The notes under the pieces: generated by a model
Databases searched by the model: none
What the model was told of the DNA's origin: nothing
The model's input: the letters and a program-made list of their open reading frames with translations, nothing else
Source: Blakeslea trispora
Taxonomy: Eukaryota > Mucoromycota > Mucoromycetes > Mucorales > Choanephoraceae
DNA length: 64,000 nt
Reading direction: 5' to 3'
Assembly: GCA_025331445.1 (NCBI GenBank)
Contig: JAIWNE010000104.1
Coordinates: forward strand, 1 to 64,000
Part shown: one piece after another, positions 11,999 through 23,559 of the stretch
Layout of the letters: every line of letters starts with the position of its first letter
How positions within the stretch are numbered: position 1 is the first letter of the stretch
Translations under genes and position numbers: made by a program

Positions 11999-12599
11999 TA
12001 GTTAGACATTAGTTGGCTTTTATTCCATTGTTTGAAAGGCTAACGTTTTTGTATACAACATCAGGATGTAGTTACCATTATCATTCTTGGAAGAATTAAA
12101 TCTCCATCGATTGGCAACAATATCCAATGGTATCTGTCTATCGTAGATACTCAAAATGTGCTTGCAGGGCAGATCATATTGTAATCTGACCGAACACAAA
12201 CACGCGCAATAGCTAACTGGAGTTGTAGCTGATCGCAACTTCAGTAACTCCTTGAAAATCTTGCTGATAGCAAAAGAGTACGACTTTTGGAACAATGGTC
12301 TGATTAATCTGAACACATGTTCTTCTTGAGTGTACAAGCTACGGTACGAGAGTACTTCTTGGCTTGCTTTTTCATTCATATCATCTTCCTATTAACAATG
12401 ATTCAAATCTGAATTAGGTCTGCATAATTTTAAAAGAAAGTTTTAAAACTTACTCTTCTTTTATACCATTGATCAATCTTCTCTGTTATGAGAGCAATAG
12501 TATCCGAAGATGACTTGATAAATGGCTGCTCTCAACTCTGTTTGAAGAGCGGTTTCCCATATGAGGAAGCTTGTAGGTGTGGAAAGCTGTCCACTTTTC

Positions 12600-13072
12600 A
12601 GCCTCTTCTAATTTGCTATAAAAGAGTTTAGTGGCATCAATTGAAGGGCTGATTACTTTACCTTTCAATGAACAAAATTGCTTTTTTCTTGTCTTCCTCG
12701 CTTGCATAGTTAATGGGAGATTGACTACCATCATCTTGTGGTTTTATGCTTGCCTTAATTGATAGAATTTATTTTAGATAAGAGTCGTGTTTTTTGTCTT
12801 TCTTTACATTTGCTCACCTTGTCTTTTTCAGAAAAAATATTTGGCTGACCAAGAAAAAAGTCCTTCAATGATTGCACAGCTATGTCCATTTTCTCCCTCG
12901 TAATAGCCTTTAAAGCAATAGCTTGAAATCTCATCTTGATCTCTTGTCTGATAGCGTCTCTTCTATCTTTGTCTTTCTCAGTGATGGATTCCATCAGCTT
13001 GACTTCAAATCTCTTCTGCATATGTACAAAACATAGAATGTTATGTGCAGAAGAACACAGCTGCAATAGCAT
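12600..13072 (-). other. Spliced middle part of MULE-1 transposase
   Basis: Holds the C-x2-H motif and the helical insert of the MULE core. The exon ends near DKVSK with a GTGAGC donor (about 12822) and resumes after an AG at about 12735. The downstream exon carries the third catalytic residue. Frames 13041-13328 and 12755-13072 overlap by a single-base shift, so the ORF is broken at about 13055. Confidence 0.5.
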
Positions 13073-13941
13073 TTTTCAATGCTTGTTCATTGTCTGTAGT
13101 GACAGTGAGAGGACCACCAGCATTAGGCCAAACTGCCTTCTGTAAGCAACTGAGAACCCACTCATACTGAGTGTTACCTTCTTCGCTGATGAATGCACCG
13201 GCAACTTCGAAAGTCATCAAAGTACTGGGCTTAGTGCTTTCTACACTACTTGTACCAACAATGTTCACAAAGGTCAGTTTGTGAGCATTGATCTTGTAGA
13301 TAGAATCGATCACGAGATTTTCTGGCATGCATCTTGCTTTTTCAATACCTGATCTTGGTGCAAAGAAAACGGCATCGATTCTCTAATCATTGTTCACGGT
13401 GTAAAAGACTTCGTGATCTCTTTCTTCTAATCCAGTGATATACTCATACATTTTCTTACTACGCTCAGTACTGAGAAATCGGTACTGAAGATTTTCAAGG
13501 TCTTTTTTGAGTATATTCTTTATGTTGTCACCCTTCATGTGACAGGATACGCTTTCAGCATTCATTCCTGATTTAAAATAAGAAAAAACTTTCTCTTCGG
13601 ATTCAACTGACATCTTTCTGTTGATACTGTAAGCTGCTGGGCTATTAGGAATATCATGGTTGTGAATTCCATGACGACGACCGGCAACCGATTTTTGGAA
13701 ATATTTATCGTATTTGAAATTGATGAAAACATCACAAGAGGACTTCTTACTTCTTCTGGCATTTGTAGTTTCTGCTCGGTTTGATCTGACTCGCTTTTCG
13801 CCACCATGCTTACAAATATAATTGACAGAAGTGGATGTGGATGATTTGATGCTCATGATAACATTGTGCTCTTTTCCGAGTTGACGAATATCATCGCGTA
13901 AATCCTCTTTGTTGTTGTATTCTGTTGCTACAATCCTGTTA

Positions 13942-14106
13942 AAGAATTCCGGATCTATAAGGGCACAGCAACACCGCCCTAATATTGGAATATGATATAG
14001 AGGTAACTCGTAGCTTTCAATGAATACCACTTTCCTTTTTTGGAAAGGTCTAGAAGTGGAGAAAAAGCTCTTCAAAGTTTTTGACAGTATTGTATAATTT
14101 GCAATG
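13942..14106 (-). repeat. MULE-1 5' segment duplicated inverted at 15195-15352
   Basis: The first 50 codons of MULE-1 plus about 30 bases of leader reappear in the opposite orientation 1.1 kb away. Both copies lose similarity at nearly the same point upstream (AAATTATACA), which may mark the element's own end or an insertion boundary. Confidence 0.7.
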
Positions 14107-14124
14107 AGAAGAAGAAAATTAGTT

Positions 14125-14193
14125 GGGGCGGTTGGTGAAGTGGTATATTCTTCAAATTTGAAACCTCAGGTCATGGATTCGATTCCCAGGGTA
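14125..14193 (+). tRNA. tRNA-like pseudogene or SINE head
   Basis: A-box-like TGGTGAAGTGGTA and B-box-like GGATTCGATTCC are about 30 bases apart, the normal spacing of an internal RNA polymerase III promoter. The acceptor stem does not pair (GGGGCGG against GTAAACT) and the anticodon arm is poor (TTCAAATTTGAA). So it is not a working tRNA; a tRNA-derived SINE or relic is the best reading. Confidence 0.4.
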
Positions 14194-14419
14194 AACTATT
14201 TAAATTTTGTTATGAACCATTTTCAAATTGCATTTGAAAGCAATCTTTGTCCGGCATTTGGGTTTAAATGATTAATTTTAGTTTCTGAGCTTTTTTTTTC
14301 CTCTTTTCGCAAATGAATACCTTTAGTATAAAATTTAATCCAATCTCTTTGGATTCAGATCATGCAATGAACGAATAAATTATCTCTTTTCATGCTTATG
14401 CTAAAACAGTAGCACTGAA

Positions 14420-15010
14420 AGTCCTGATACACTATCACGCACAGGAAATTTCCTAGTACTCAATTATTTTCTGACTTCTTTTCGCTTCTTTGAATCCAAC
14501 TCTGTATTTCCTATTTGGTACTTTACTCATTTGACAGCTCCTCTTGATCTCTTATTACACAACAACTTTATTTGAGTCCTTCTCTGACTTTCCATATCAT
14601 AATGAATAAAACTATTAGACATGTATTAATGATCCATACATGATGACTCATTAGCTTAACTGTTTAAATTATTAGTTTGCAAGTCCAACATGACTTCTTT
14701 TAGAATAGTATATAAACTCTTCAATCTTCTCTTATCAATAAACTCAACTATTATCTCTCTTATTTACTTTACGCTTGGTTGTAGTTTGACACATTCATTA
14801 CCTAAATCCACATATTGTTATTAGTTCCCTTGATACTTAATACAGATCATTGTATTTATTTATTACATCTCTTCTTTTATATCACTTTATTTTCTTTACT
14901 TTACTTATATCTTTAGTTGGACGACTTAAAACCTTGCTGCCTGATTGCTCTGTTATATTTTTTTGTTCTCTTTCTCAAGTTACTGCAAAAACTATCCTTT
15001 GTCCTGTAAC
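14420..15010 (+). repeat. LTR-like repeat, copy 1
   Basis: A segment of about 500 bases occurs again, inverted, at about 51520-52060. It has a TATA-like TATATAAACTC (14708), AATAAACTC (14739) and GTTTGACAC, the layout of a fungal LTR (promoter, polyA signal, end). A further block (CTTGCTGCCTGATTGCTC, 14929) is adjacent upstream in the other copy but downstream here, so a partial second unit follows. No internal gag-pol is attached. Confidence 0.45.
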
Positions 15011-15194
15011 AACACAATTATTTTTTCAAAACTTAATAAAATACTGGTAAAAACAGGAAAAAATAAAAGTGGTCAAAACTTATAGTCTATTTATTTTTCC
15101 GCTAGCGTTTACCAGGGGTGGAACGCAGGTTGTTAGGACGAGAACGGAGTGTTAACGGTTATACTACGAACTCAATATATTTTGAGTATATTTA

Positions 15195-15352
15195 ATAAAA
15201 ATTATACAGTATTAACAAAAACTTTGAAGAGCTTTTTCTCCACTTCTAGACCTTTCCAAAAAAGGAAAGTGGTATTCATTGAAAGCTACGAGTTACCTCT
15301 ATATCATATTCCAATATTAGGGCGGTGTTGCTGTGCCCCTATAGATCCTTAG
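15195..15352 (+). pseudogene. Inverted scrap of a MULE-1 family 5' end
   Basis: Encodes the same first residues as MULE-1 (KSFFSTSRPFQKRKVVFIES and PLYHIPILGRCCC) and then stops abruptly at GATCC followed by TTAGTTAAT. About 95% identical to 13942-14106. It shows that a second family member existed here; it cannot be functional. Confidence 0.75.
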
Positions 15353-16189
15353 TTAATATTAATGTATTTAAGTCACACTTTATCTTATTGTACCTTTGAA
15401 ATCATAAGTTGTTACAATTTTTGGATTTCTAAATGCAAATGAAATGATAGTTACTTTCATGACACTTTTGAATAATAATTAAATTTTCTCTTTGTAACCC
15501 ATATAATATTAAAAACATTAATTACTGACAACAAACACACAACACTCGAAAATACAACTGGCTTACTTTGGTTAATAATTCACCATCATACCTTGACATC
15601 ACAAAAATTGAAAATTAATCACAATTGGTTTAAACTATGTGATTTGCAACGAATGTTCATTAACTTGAGACCCTGAACTTCTTAAAATGACAGACTTGTT
15701 TCACAGTGATTTTAAGACTCAAATCTAAGAATGAAACAAAAAAACATCCAGTGTGCATAGGCCCTTAGGATCTCAAATAATAGGATATCTTTAACCACGT
15801 TTGTCAATTCTTGTACTTAACTACCGCTTGTCACAAAGGACTTTGGTGCAGCTAGATATATAAGGTACGTGTTAGCTTAACTATTGTAGCTTTAGCACTT
15901 ATAACTTGCGACTTTGCTATTGACAAAAGGTTTTTCGACTGGTTTTTTGGACCAGTGCTTGTCACACTGTTCGTACTAAGTTCATCACCCACCCCAAGAT
16001 GAGGTTTGCGTCTTGTTTAGAAACATTGCTTACTTTTGACCGCCTCTTGTCTAATTAGTAACATAAAGACCCAACCCTTCAGACGCCTTCAACAATTAAG
16101 CGCTAGTTATCCTCTGATTGAAGTTGATAATACCTTTCTAGTGTTTAGTGTGCTGTTGAGGGCATATTTTTGTTGTCTCTGGATAATTT
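15353..16189. other. Gap between MULE scrap and LINE fragment
   Basis: AT-rich, no coding signal recognised. The last part (about 15780-16190) is less AT-rich and may be an upstream region of the LINE fragment. Confidence 0.3.
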
Positions 16190-16500
16190 GGTCTTTCTTT
16201 GGAAAATTGTTTTCCAGTCGAGTATAAAAGAGGCCACGCCCTCCTTTCTTTATTTCTTTCACTTTTTCTCTCTCCAAAATTGTCAGATTAACAAAAAAAA
16301 TTGACGGGCAACTGCGCCAGGCCAACGTCTTGACTTTGGTGCTAACCGTCATCCCCCTCTAAACGTCGTTCTTCATGCTGCAACTTTTCTCCCCGCTTTG
16401 CTATCTCGTGTTGCTGCCTCCCCAAATTCTTAGAACGGAATAATTGGATCATGCTTCAGGATGATCTGCTGGGATTATCTTGGTGTTTGAGCAATTCATG
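16190..16500 (+). pseudogene. 5' fragment of L1-type LINE (promoter plus ORF1 start)
   Basis: A TATAAAAG box (16223) is followed by the pyrimidine-rich leader CTTTTTCTCTCTCCAAAA and by sequence related to 598-690 (CAACTTTTCTCCCCGC, then GGATCATGC.TCAGGATGATC). This is the same region of the LINE ORF1 as at 518-690. It breaks off at about 16490, and the frame is not open. Confidence 0.45.
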
Positions 16501-18239
16501 GTTCATGGAAAACGAGCTTTGGCAAAGAAATACCTAACTAGAAAACTCCTTTGCTTGATTATCAACTCGTTCTGCTCATTAAGATCATTGAATTTTAATG
16601 ACAGTTCTTTGCAAATAAAATATTTCAAAAAAAATTTGCTACCTGTACCACCTTATATTTATTGGACAATTTGTTAATTAACTTATACCTTCAGTTTGTT
16701 TCAGCACAATTTAGAATCAAATATTACCGATGTTCATATGCTTCAATTTTTCTGATAAAGATTTATAATCAAAACCATACTGCTAATCAATTTCATTGTT
16801 GATTCTTGCATACAATTATCTGTAATTTAGTTCTTCATATGATAAAATCAAATAATTTTACTTTCAGCATTGCAAAAATAGCTCAACAAACATGAAGATA
16901 TCGTGACAAATACTTGAAATCGTCAGTTAAATTTTTGTCAATCATACAAACCATTTTAAAGAAGGTCCTAATAATAAAAATTAAGCAAGTCAAGCAAATT
17001 ATTTTGGAATCTGTTTAAAACTTGCTTCACGTAAATTGTATAAATTGTATCAAATCATACCTGATATATCGAACACTAATCAAGATTAAACATATCGTGG
17101 AGAGCGTAAATAATATCTCTCCATGATTTAAATCAAGTAAAAAATATATTTTCACCTTAATCAAGGCGTGAGATAAAATCTTGTTTCAGCCATCTTTTAA
17201 TTAAGGTAACTAGTCATCCTGAAAGGAATACTGCTTATGCAAATAAAGTTTTAACGGAGTGGTTAGTTGAAGCAGAAATAGAAATAATATATAAACATAA
17301 CATGGACTTGCATTAGAACTAGTTTGCTCTCTCTTTCTTTCGAATAGAAATACCAAGTTCCCTCTCATTAAATTATTCAGACCTGCATATATCACAACAT
17401 TAAGCTGCCGGTTTCATTATCGCTACAAGTGGATTATTATTGATGAACAAGCTGCAATTCGCAGGAAGATGAGATAAATAAAAATATTCAAACTTACTTT
17501 TGACGACGTTGAATAGTTCCAAAGGTATCAAAAATTTTTGGGAATTGATCACCAGAATGACAGCTCCAGTGCTCCAATAGTTTACAAAGTCTTACTGATC
17601 TACAGTTAGAATGTCTACGTCACTCAAAAGTTATTCAGTTCTGTGTTAGTAACTTTGAACATACCGATATTCTCTGCAATTGTAGCACTTTCTGTCGTAG
17701 TCAAATCGATAATAGCAGATGTCTTTCTGTGGCTTCTAACTTTGAGATCTTTAACGGACATGTCACTTTCATCGTGGTCTAAGTTCTTACCACTGTTTAT
17801 GTCGGTTCAAAGATCTCCAGAAAAGTTGACATTAATTTTAGTGGTTGAAGTGGATTTGTGATTTGACAATAATGAGTGGTTATTACCGGCTAACATAATT
17901 CGTTGTATTAAACGCGTGCGATTGTAAACAATAAATTATTGAAAGAAGAGACAAATAGAAATATAACTTTTAAAAATTTAAAAGTTTAATAATTTTAAGG
18001 GTGAACATAAAAGACGCACAAAAACGTACTTTAGAAGGTGTTGAATCACAGACCTCAAATATGGGCTAAGTCAACTCTAATCTGCGGGCCAAGAGCTATT
18101 TAAAACATTGGAATCTTATTTAGCTACTTACATTAAATCATACAAATTTTAATCTAGTAGTCTCAGAAACCCAGAGTTGGCTTAAAACGTATCTGATTTA
18201 GCTAAGAACATTTATGCAAAATTTAAAGCGATTTTAAAG
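16501..18239. other. AT-rich gap, nothing recognised
   Basis: Lies where the rest of ORF1 and the endonuclease of the LINE would be expected; I can recognise neither. It may be an unrelated insertion or eroded sequence. Confidence 0.3.
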
Positions 18240-19985
18240 TTTTACTTTTGTACCCGCCAAACTCTTCCATTAATCTATTAATTTAAATGCGGCACGCTCA
18301 TGTTTGGAAGCCATTCCTCAATCGTGTGTTCCCTCTGCTTATAACTCGTTTCTTTTCATAGAAAATATAATGTTTGACAAAATTGTTGAAGCTGTTTCTG
18401 ACTGTCCCAAACAAAGCGACCTGGCTTAGACTGTCTACCGTATTGCATTGTTCAACTCAATCTTCTCCATTTGGAATGCCAAATGTTGTGATGCAGATGT
18501 ACAATAACGCCCTCTGTTTAAGTGTTTTTTCTCTTTCCTAGTTTTCTACTTCATTTTACCTATTTCCCAAGAAAGGTGATTTATTTAACTTGCATAATTA
18601 TTGACTAATCCTTCCAATTAACACAAATGCCAAAGTACTCACTATGTTTCCGAATTCTCATTTTTGATGATTATTGCTCACATGACCCATCCGTATTAAT
18701 CCGGTTTTCTTCGCTGTCGTCTATTACAAAAATAGGCTATTAATGAAGTCGCTAATGGAAAATGCCCGTACATCAATTTCTCTTGTTGTTGCTCTCCTTT
18801 TAGACTAAAAGAAGGCGCAGCACCGTATTCATCCTCTGTATCTGCATCTTATTCTCAAAAACTTCTTTATTTCCTTCACCTATACTTTGTAGTATTAATT
18901 CCCTTTTCTCCTTTACTCAATTGTCATTAAATATTCGTGGTTTCCACTCGGTACCGTAGTGGAACGTTAGGGTGACCCTCTTTCGCTGATATTGTTCGAT
19001 TTGGCTTTTGAACCTCTACTGCGTTCCATCATTTGCCATTCCTTGATATCAGGACTAACCCTACCTGCGCCTTAGACACCAGCATCCTGTGTAGAGTCTT
19101 ATCCGGTTTAATTGCTGCAGTATGCTGATGATATAGCTTGTGTTCTTTATGATTATTTCAAACTGCAGAATCTGCTTAATCACTGGTCTATTTACTCCTA
19201 AGCATCTTAAGCTTCAATCAGCTACCATAAGACGCAGATTCTTTCTTCCTCAACTTCACAAAATAGCTTTTCTTTCCGTTGATTATCCGCTCTTTTGCAT
19301 CGCAACATCGTTTAATGACACAATTCTTAACTAGTCGCACCACTCACTCACCCATAACACCCTCTCTATACCGGCACATATCAAAGTAATTATTTTCTCG
19401 ACTCTTTACTGAATAATATTCGCGGGAAATGTCGTTTACAAGGTAACTGTCTTCTATTATTTACAAGGTCCCGCTACACTCCTCAACTCGCTTATACTCT
19501 CTAATCTTTGGCGTGTTCTGTGAGTGGTCTTTAAACCCTTTCCTTCTTTCACAACGTTCACTCACCAATAGTCGCATTTACCTCTTGCCAAATCTTCCTT
19601 CGTCTCAGCTTCTCTTCTATGGGTCATCCTCGCTCAAGTGGTGGCCCTGGCTTGCTTATTCACTTCGACAGCAAGGAGCGCTTCAGTTGAAATGGCTTAT
19701 TTTCTATTTGGCGATTTCTAAGGTTGCTTTAACTTATTTTTCCTTCTTTATCGCTACTGTGACTACTCCTGACTTTCCTGCCAATGTTTCTCGTAGATAA
19801 CGCTCATTTCTGCTATCTTGGATCTCGAAGTTTCCTTTCTGCCTATTTTTCTATCTTCCTCGCACTTCAGCCTTCCGGCTATTATTGGTGTGATTCTCTT
19901 TTGTATTGGCGCGCCTTATGGAAATCAACTCATAAGAACCGCCCCTCCTCCCCTTCTGTTATTTTAACTCACTGACTTTTGCTAT
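18240..19985 (+). pseudogene. Decayed L1-type LINE reverse transcriptase (ORF2)
   Basis: Frame fragments on the plus strand follow the order of a LINE reverse transcriptase. FPKKGDLFNL..NY appears at about 18560, followed by LILPINTNAKVLT. NRLLMKSLMEN and ALLLD..KA (first catalytic Asp) lie at about 18740-18810, GDPLSLILFDLAFEPLLRSI at about 18970-19030, and YADDIACVLYD with the two active-site Asp residues at 19121. The C-terminal part (19500-19975, SRWALWKST-like region) resembles a LINE tail. Stops are frequent, and several sit where the family has a fixed residue: TGA for Arg in NYRP and TAG for Gln in RQGD, both C-to-T changes. The PKKGD/NTDAK style is L1-like and unlike LINE-A at 43-48 kb. 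It resembles the LINE type known to cluster around centromeres in Mucoromycotina; that link is inference. Confidence 0.65.
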
Positions 19986-21060
19986 CTACAAACTATTTCT
20001 CATTCAGAAGTGCATTTCTCATCGCCAGCCACCTTTTTTTAAGGTCGACAATAGAATGAAAACATCGTATTCTCTGTAAATCTTTCTTTTCTCTATTTGT
20101 ACATAGCTAATCACCATCAAAGACCACAAAACCTCTTACCTGAAGATTTTCAGATTACAAAAAACCAAAACCATAGTTGCGACTTGCCATGCAAGCACTA
20201 GATAAATTGAGCCTTGCTACCTGTAAGAAAAAAAATGAAGTAATCCTAAGTAAAGAACCATTTTTTTTATTAGAGGTGTTTGTAAAAAGTTTCACCCCAA
20301 AAAATGGTGCTTGTAACATTCGGTACAATTTAACCAAGCAAAAATTGATCTGGTTTAAACAAGCTTGAAAGCTGAAAATTAAAACCGTCATTGTTGAATT
20401 CAAGGCTGATATAAATAGTCATATCAATATCCAAATTAAATAATCATTATCCTTTTCTATAATTCTCTTCTCTCTTCTTAAATTTTTTTCTCTAAGATCG
20501 GTCTTCTAATATCTAGCAAATAGAATCCCTTTTAAAATATTGTGACTACTTCACAAGGAACGGTTGCATTTAAATAATATGCATATGGTTGAGAAGCTCT
20601 TTTGATACTCTTTCATCTTTACTATAAGATAATTTTCTTAACCTGTTTTTTAAAGAAAATATTTTTGACATCAAAAATTTACCTCTGCAACTTCTGCCCT
20701 TCTGAGTCGGATTTAAGATAATATCCTCAGGAAGAACCTCGATCAACACAAGGTCGTGAAGCTTGAGCTCCTTGACATTACTAATTATACTGGTCAGATA
20801 ACGATTAATATATATTATAAACTTTGTGAACCTTCCAAAGACAACGTTTGGGTCGTCGTCTTCGTCAATTGAAGCCAGAATATATTCCTGCCGCCAAGGA
20901 AGTAATTGCCAAAAACAGTAACCAAAGACGAATGACTACAGTTAGAAGTTTTGCAATAGCACTCAAAAAAATAAAAACAGTGTGGTTAGCTATGAAGGAC
21001 CTACGCACTTTGTAATTGTCGCGAGTTGACTCAATTACGAATCGGAATCTTAATAAGTCC
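19986..21060. other. Gap, nothing recognised
   Basis: Mixed AT-rich sequence without motif. Open frames at 20155-20403 and 20177-20368 overlap on opposite strands and look like chance. Confidence 0.3.
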
Positions 21061-21069
21061 ACTTCTTTA

Positions 21070-21113
21070 CCGCAGTGAACAACCGCAGTGAACAACCGCA
21101 GTAGAACCGCAGT
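21070..21113. repeat. 13-bp tandem repeat (CCGCAGTGAACAA)
   Basis: Three and a half units, the third shortened, directly upstream of a TATAAATAG (about 21135) and AATAAAAAA. Could be upstream elements of an LTR-like promoter. Confidence 0.55.
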
Positions 21114-21439
21114 TTACAGTCAATTCTAAACGGTATAAATAGACAATTTATTATTATCAATAAAAAATTATCTTTATCTTTGTGAAAAATACAAGTCTTA
21201 GTTGTGGATTTATTTCTAGTTAAATATTGCCATTTTACTTCCACTATCAAATCTTCCTGCCAATCAGAAGGCTCCTAATCAACTACCGACTTCATCTTAC
21301 TTTATAATTAAATTACATAAAGGGTGAGCCAAGGAACATTCTTCACTACAGCCCTGCAAACATTGAACGCAGATACAGGTATTCAAGTGAATGATTGAAG
21401 ATTCATAATGACGAGATGCAGCCAATTCAATTAAAGTGT

Positions 21440-21830
21440 TTGTTGAAAAAATATATTATCACTTAGATCATCATGCAGCACAGACTTGGGCACTGGAGAA
21501 AGGCATAATGAATGGGAGGGGTTGAAAACAAATGATAATTATGTTTTCTACTTATGTGGTTTTAAATCACAAAGGAAGCTCGGTGCAAACATGGTTAAAA
21601 ACAGCATCCAGGTGTGGCTAGCGAAGAATGGTAAACAGCTCAATTAGAATTACCTTGGCAACTTCACATCAGAAATATTCCAAGATATGTTCAAAAGGCT
21701 TGGTCAATCCTTGGCTCCTTATGGTAGTTCCGTCATACACATGAATGGTGCATTTTACCGTAAGCGTTTAAAAATTCCTTCCTGAAAACTGGGTTTAAAA
21801 AAAGGAAACCGAGGAATGGCCAATTAAGAG
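21440..21830 (+). pseudogene. Short protein-like relic, unknown
   Basis: One frame with few stops reads MVKNSIQVWLAKNGKQLN, then YLGNFTSEIFQDMFKRLG and SLAPYGSSVIHMNGAF. It looks like real but eroded protein. It follows an LTR-like stretch, so a retroelement origin is possible, but I do not recognise the family. Confidence 0.25.
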
Positions 21831-23500
21831 AGGCCCATTGCAAGAGCAACATACACCCAAAAAACAAACATTAAAAGAGCTCTATAATATGGTGAAGTAA
21901 CTCGATATAAAGCCTGTATATACAACGTACGGGACTGCAGCCAAATACAATCACAAATTCCTGATCACGCGCCCCTACCGCTGTGAGTTTCGACTAATAA
22001 AAGAGGAGAGGTCATTGGTAAGAACCCAAATTGCTGTTGACCTTAACCTCAATGTAACATTGAAAAATCAGAAAACAAAACTCAGGAGTAACCTGAGAAA
22101 CATCGACAAAGAATCGTGAATATTGTTTTGGAACGATACAATAGACATTGCCAGACAGTATTTAAGGAAATTTGATAATGGTTGTGCATTTTAAAATGAG
22201 TTAAAAATAATGATGTTCAGAAAAATTATTTTCTTCAGAGTTTCAAATGGCCACAGTTTAATCAGAGTCGATGAAATTTACTCAAGATTCCCTCAACTTA
22301 TAATAACCAGAAATAAGCAAAACCTATCCTATGAATCTCAACATTTTTTTCATAAAATGGTACTACTTTTGCAAGAATTTGTTGTATAAGCTAGAGTATA
22401 TGAAAAACAGAGCAGAATGAAACTTTCGACATTCAATTTTAACTAAATGATTTCATGATCTGCTGATTTTGTTCCTTTTCTAATAGTAACCAAGATATTC
22501 AATCAAAAAGAGGACATCAAAAATCGCATTAAATTGTAATTTTGTTTAAAGTGATAATCGCAAAAGGTTTTGACATCAATCAAATCTGCAATCGCAATGT
22601 CTGTGCCGCGAAGTATGTAAGATAAAACTTACCAAAAATGACTACTTAGTTACACCAAATATTCTCCGAAATTTCATCGAATAGTGTTTTCGTCGAAAAT
22701 TTAATTATCTTTGATCAAAAATTATTCTTAAAAATATCAAACATTTTATTTAATCAATAATAAAACAGTGAAATAAAACCAAATATTTAAACAATTTATT
22801 TATTCCGCCGATTACATTCCCGCCAATTAGTACACATTAAAAATAAATTTATTATAATTATATAAATTTGTTCATAAAATTAAATATAAACAACCAATCC
22901 TAATTGCAGATTATATTTTTTTGTGACACCATTTATTTATTTATAAAAATTTTGTAATTATAGTTTTTATTTTTGTTAATTTAATAAATTTATCTATTAA
23001 ATAAATAACTAACGTTAATAATTTGCCCCAATTTACACAATAAAATTTTATTTTACTATTTTATTAAATTTAATTATATTGGCTGCTTATATATTTATCA
23101 GCTATTTTATTATCTTTTTTTTAATTTTTGATTTTTTATTGATCAGCTTAGTTTATTATATAATAATATTTATTTGATTGCTAAAATGGGTGACACAAAC
23201 GTTTCAAAGGGGATGCAAAAATATAACTATTTATTTAAAAAATCCAAATTCTTACCGACCGAACTCCTTACTAAGGTGTTAAGGAATTTTCCCAATCAAA
23301 AAAAGAGTATCAAAAGATTATGACCTAGCTTTAGAAACTATCTTGGAGAAACTTTGATAAAACTCTCCTTCTATCTAGAATAAAAATAGTTGATCAAGTT
23401 GATGTGAACTTTGTTCATTTGTTTGTTTTTGTCTTGGCATATCATATTAATTGTTGGTTTGGATCTGATTTTCTTGAGCACAAACAGACTAATCTATTCG
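21831..23500. other. Very AT-rich gap
   Basis: 22600-23200 is almost pure A/T with long runs. No gene, no repeat unit recognised. Confidence 0.35.
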
Positions 23501-23559
23501 AAGTTGATCTTTCTTGATTTGCCTTTAGTCTACAGCCAATGGTCCAAGAGTCGATTGTG

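Larger units (their letters stand above)
10658..14075 (-). pseudogene. MULE-1: Mutator-like transposase with C-terminal OTU domain
   Basis: A multi-exon minus-strand gene whose order is FAR1-like DNA-binding region (14075-13385, with Cys/His residues around VNYICKHGG and SHNHD-like sites), MULE DDE core, SWIM zinc finger, acidic Glu/Lys linker and OTU protease. In the core the first Asp is in LVIDSIYK (about 13310), the second in VTTDNEQAL, then C-x2-H (CFVHMQKRF) and the Glu in NRVESSH (about 12540). The SWIM motif is YCACLCSVRLQYDLPCKH (about 12210-12160). An intron separates SWIM and linker (donor in GGTAACTAC, acceptor CTAG at about 11998) and another precedes the OTU exon (11449-11415). 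It is broken by an in-frame TAG at 13383-13385, a frameshift near 13055 and another near 12515. No TIRs were found. MULE-2 at 26903-31132 has the same order, so the architecture is real and not a chance fusion. Confidence 0.75.

Noticed and set aside
11817..12005. Plus-strand Ser-rich ORF over the EEK repeat
   Set aside because: It is the complement of the minisatellite; the minus strand fits the exon structure and the MULE-2 match.
20865..21250. Two minus-strand ORFs over the 13-bp repeat
   Set aside because: Overlapping, no motifs, and they run across the LTR-like signals.
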